Shown here: positions 63,480-64,000 of the stretch, in pieces
Numbering within the stretch: position 1 is the first letter of the stretch
Layout of the letters: each line of letters opens with the position of its first letter
Assembly: GCF_000012305.1 (NCBI RefSeq)
Contig: NC_007204.1
Span: 124,001-188,000, forward strand
Length of the DNA stretch: 64,000 nt
Reading direction: 5' to 3'
Source: Psychrobacter arcticus 273-4
GTDB lineage: Bacteria; Pseudomonadota; Gammaproteobacteria; Pseudomonadales; Moraxellaceae
The notes under the pieces: generated by a model
What the model saw: the letters and a program-made list of their open reading frames with translations, nothing else
Databases searched by the model: none
What the model was told of the DNA's origin: nothing
Made by a program: the position numbers and the translations under genes

Positions 63480-64000
63480 ATGCCCAAAGACAACCTAAAA
63501 AACCCACCACTCGCAGAAGATGAACTGATGGCAGCCATTGATATTGGTTCCAACAGTTTTCATTTAGCCATTGCTCGCCTTGATCATGGTGAGGTGCGAA
63601 AAGTGGTGTCTATGTCTGAAAAAGTGCAGTTAGCCGCAGGACTGGATGAACATAATATTTTAGGCGGAGCAGCGGAGCAGCGTGGTTTAGATTGTCTTAG
63701 CCGCTTTGTAGCGCGTCTAGATTCGGTGCCTCCTGAGCGTATTCGTATTGTTGCGACCAACGCCTTACGCCAAGCCAAAAACGCCAATGATTTTATCAGC
63801 CGTGCCAATAAAATCTTACCCAAGCCCATCGAGATTATTGCGGGACGAGAAGAAGCGCGTTTGATTTATCTAGGCGTCTCGCATACCAATGCCAGTAGTG
63901 ACAAGCGTTTGGTTATTGATATCGGTGGCGGCTCAACAGAGTTTATTATTGGTCAAGAGTTTGATCCGCTGTTGACCGAGAGCTTACAGATGGGCTGTGT
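63480..64000 (+). CDS. ppx: Exopolyphosphatase (Ppx/GppA family), 5' part
   Basis: The first ~173 residues are present; the gene runs off the window. It starts MPKDNLKNPPLAEDELMAAI and shows the ASKHA phosphate-1 loop 'AAIDIGSNSFHLAIARLDHG', 'IVATNALRQAKNANDFISRA', 'IIAGREEARLIYLGVSHT' and the phosphate-2 motif 'LVIDIGGGSTEFIIGQ'. Enzymes of this group remove terminal phosphate from polyphosphate or from pppGpp. Whether it is Ppx or GppA cannot be settled from the N-terminus. The ribosome site is weak (no clear AGG near the ATG). Confidence 0.9.
   Translation, partial: MPKDNLKNPPLAEDELMAAIDIGSNSFHLAIARLDHGEVRKVVSMSEKVQLAAGLDEHNILGGAAEQRGLDCLSRFVARLDSVPPERIRIVATNALRQAKNANDFISRANKILPKPIEIIAGREEARLIYLGVSHTNASSDKRLVIDIGGGSTEFIIGQEFDPLLTESLQMGC

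Overview
The window looks like a contiguous piece of a gammaproteobacterial chromosome from the Moraxellaceae, most likely Psychrobacter. This is inferred from moderately AT-rich DNA, the gene set and gene order (pcnB-folK-panB-panC, ubiG-mupP-yciK, dapA-lipoprotein-purC, pabC...mltG-tmk, galE-galU-pgi-Ugd-like-pgm) and the protein sequences; no database was consulted. No rRNA, tRNA, CRISPR array, intact insertion sequence or prophage was seen.

Layout. 1-3.4 kb: end of the 2-oxoglutarate dehydrogenase region (lpd) and succinyl-CoA synthetase (sucCD). 3.4-10.3 kb: a sugar-nucleotide block (galE, galU, pgi, a Ugd-like protein that has lost its catalytic residues, and a convergent phosphomannomutase/phosphoglucomutase). 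It resembles the conserved flank of Acinetobacter capsule loci, without glycosyltransferases. 10.5-18.1 kb: mazG, a ComEA-like exported DNA-binding protein, pcnB with a long disordered Arg-rich tail, folK-panB-panC, rapZ and darP. 18.4-24.7 kb: dsbA, ubiG-mupP-yciK, a small DksA-type zinc-finger protein, a CobW GTPase and an OmpR-type regulator without an adjacent sensor kinase. 25.1-34 kb: tex, a secreted protein with an 11-residue tandem repeat, a saccharopine-dehydrogenase-like reductase, small stress/metabolic genes and ettA. 34-42.7 kb: plsB, ybaK, a small isomerase, a large acyl-CoA dehydrogenase, a FUSC membrane protein and aroE. 43-48.3 kb: a lipoprotein gene, then the usually contiguous pabC-mltG-tmk group, split by a 1.4 kb insert carrying a DpnI-type methyl-directed endonuclease and a DpnD/PcfM-like protein. 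48.4-55.6 kb: a CPA1 antiporter, a DegP/MucD protease, dapA, a very short BamC-like lipoprotein and purC. 55.6-58.8 kb: a decayed stretch holding two hydrophilic stress-type proteins, a broken 3-methyladenine glycosylase gene, an IS630-type transposase remnant, an 18-bp perfect palindrome, a molybdopterin-oxidoreductase remnant and a decayed repeat copy. 58.8-64 kb: dadA, ygfZ, phnA-like, hemL and the start of ppx.

The most distinctive feature is a family of eight near-identical 138-bp imperfect palindromes, plus one decayed copy, scattered through intergenic gaps. Each has TATAGT...ACTATA-type ends, TA on both sides, a strong internal hairpin, and a stop-free frame across all 46 codons. One copy supplies the stop codon of the cobW-like gene. 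They look like non-autonomous mobile elements (MITEs), possibly once moved by an IS630-type transposase like the remnant at 57 kb. The second most interesting item is the DpnI/DpnD-type cassette, which predicts that the host lacks Dam methylation of GATC.
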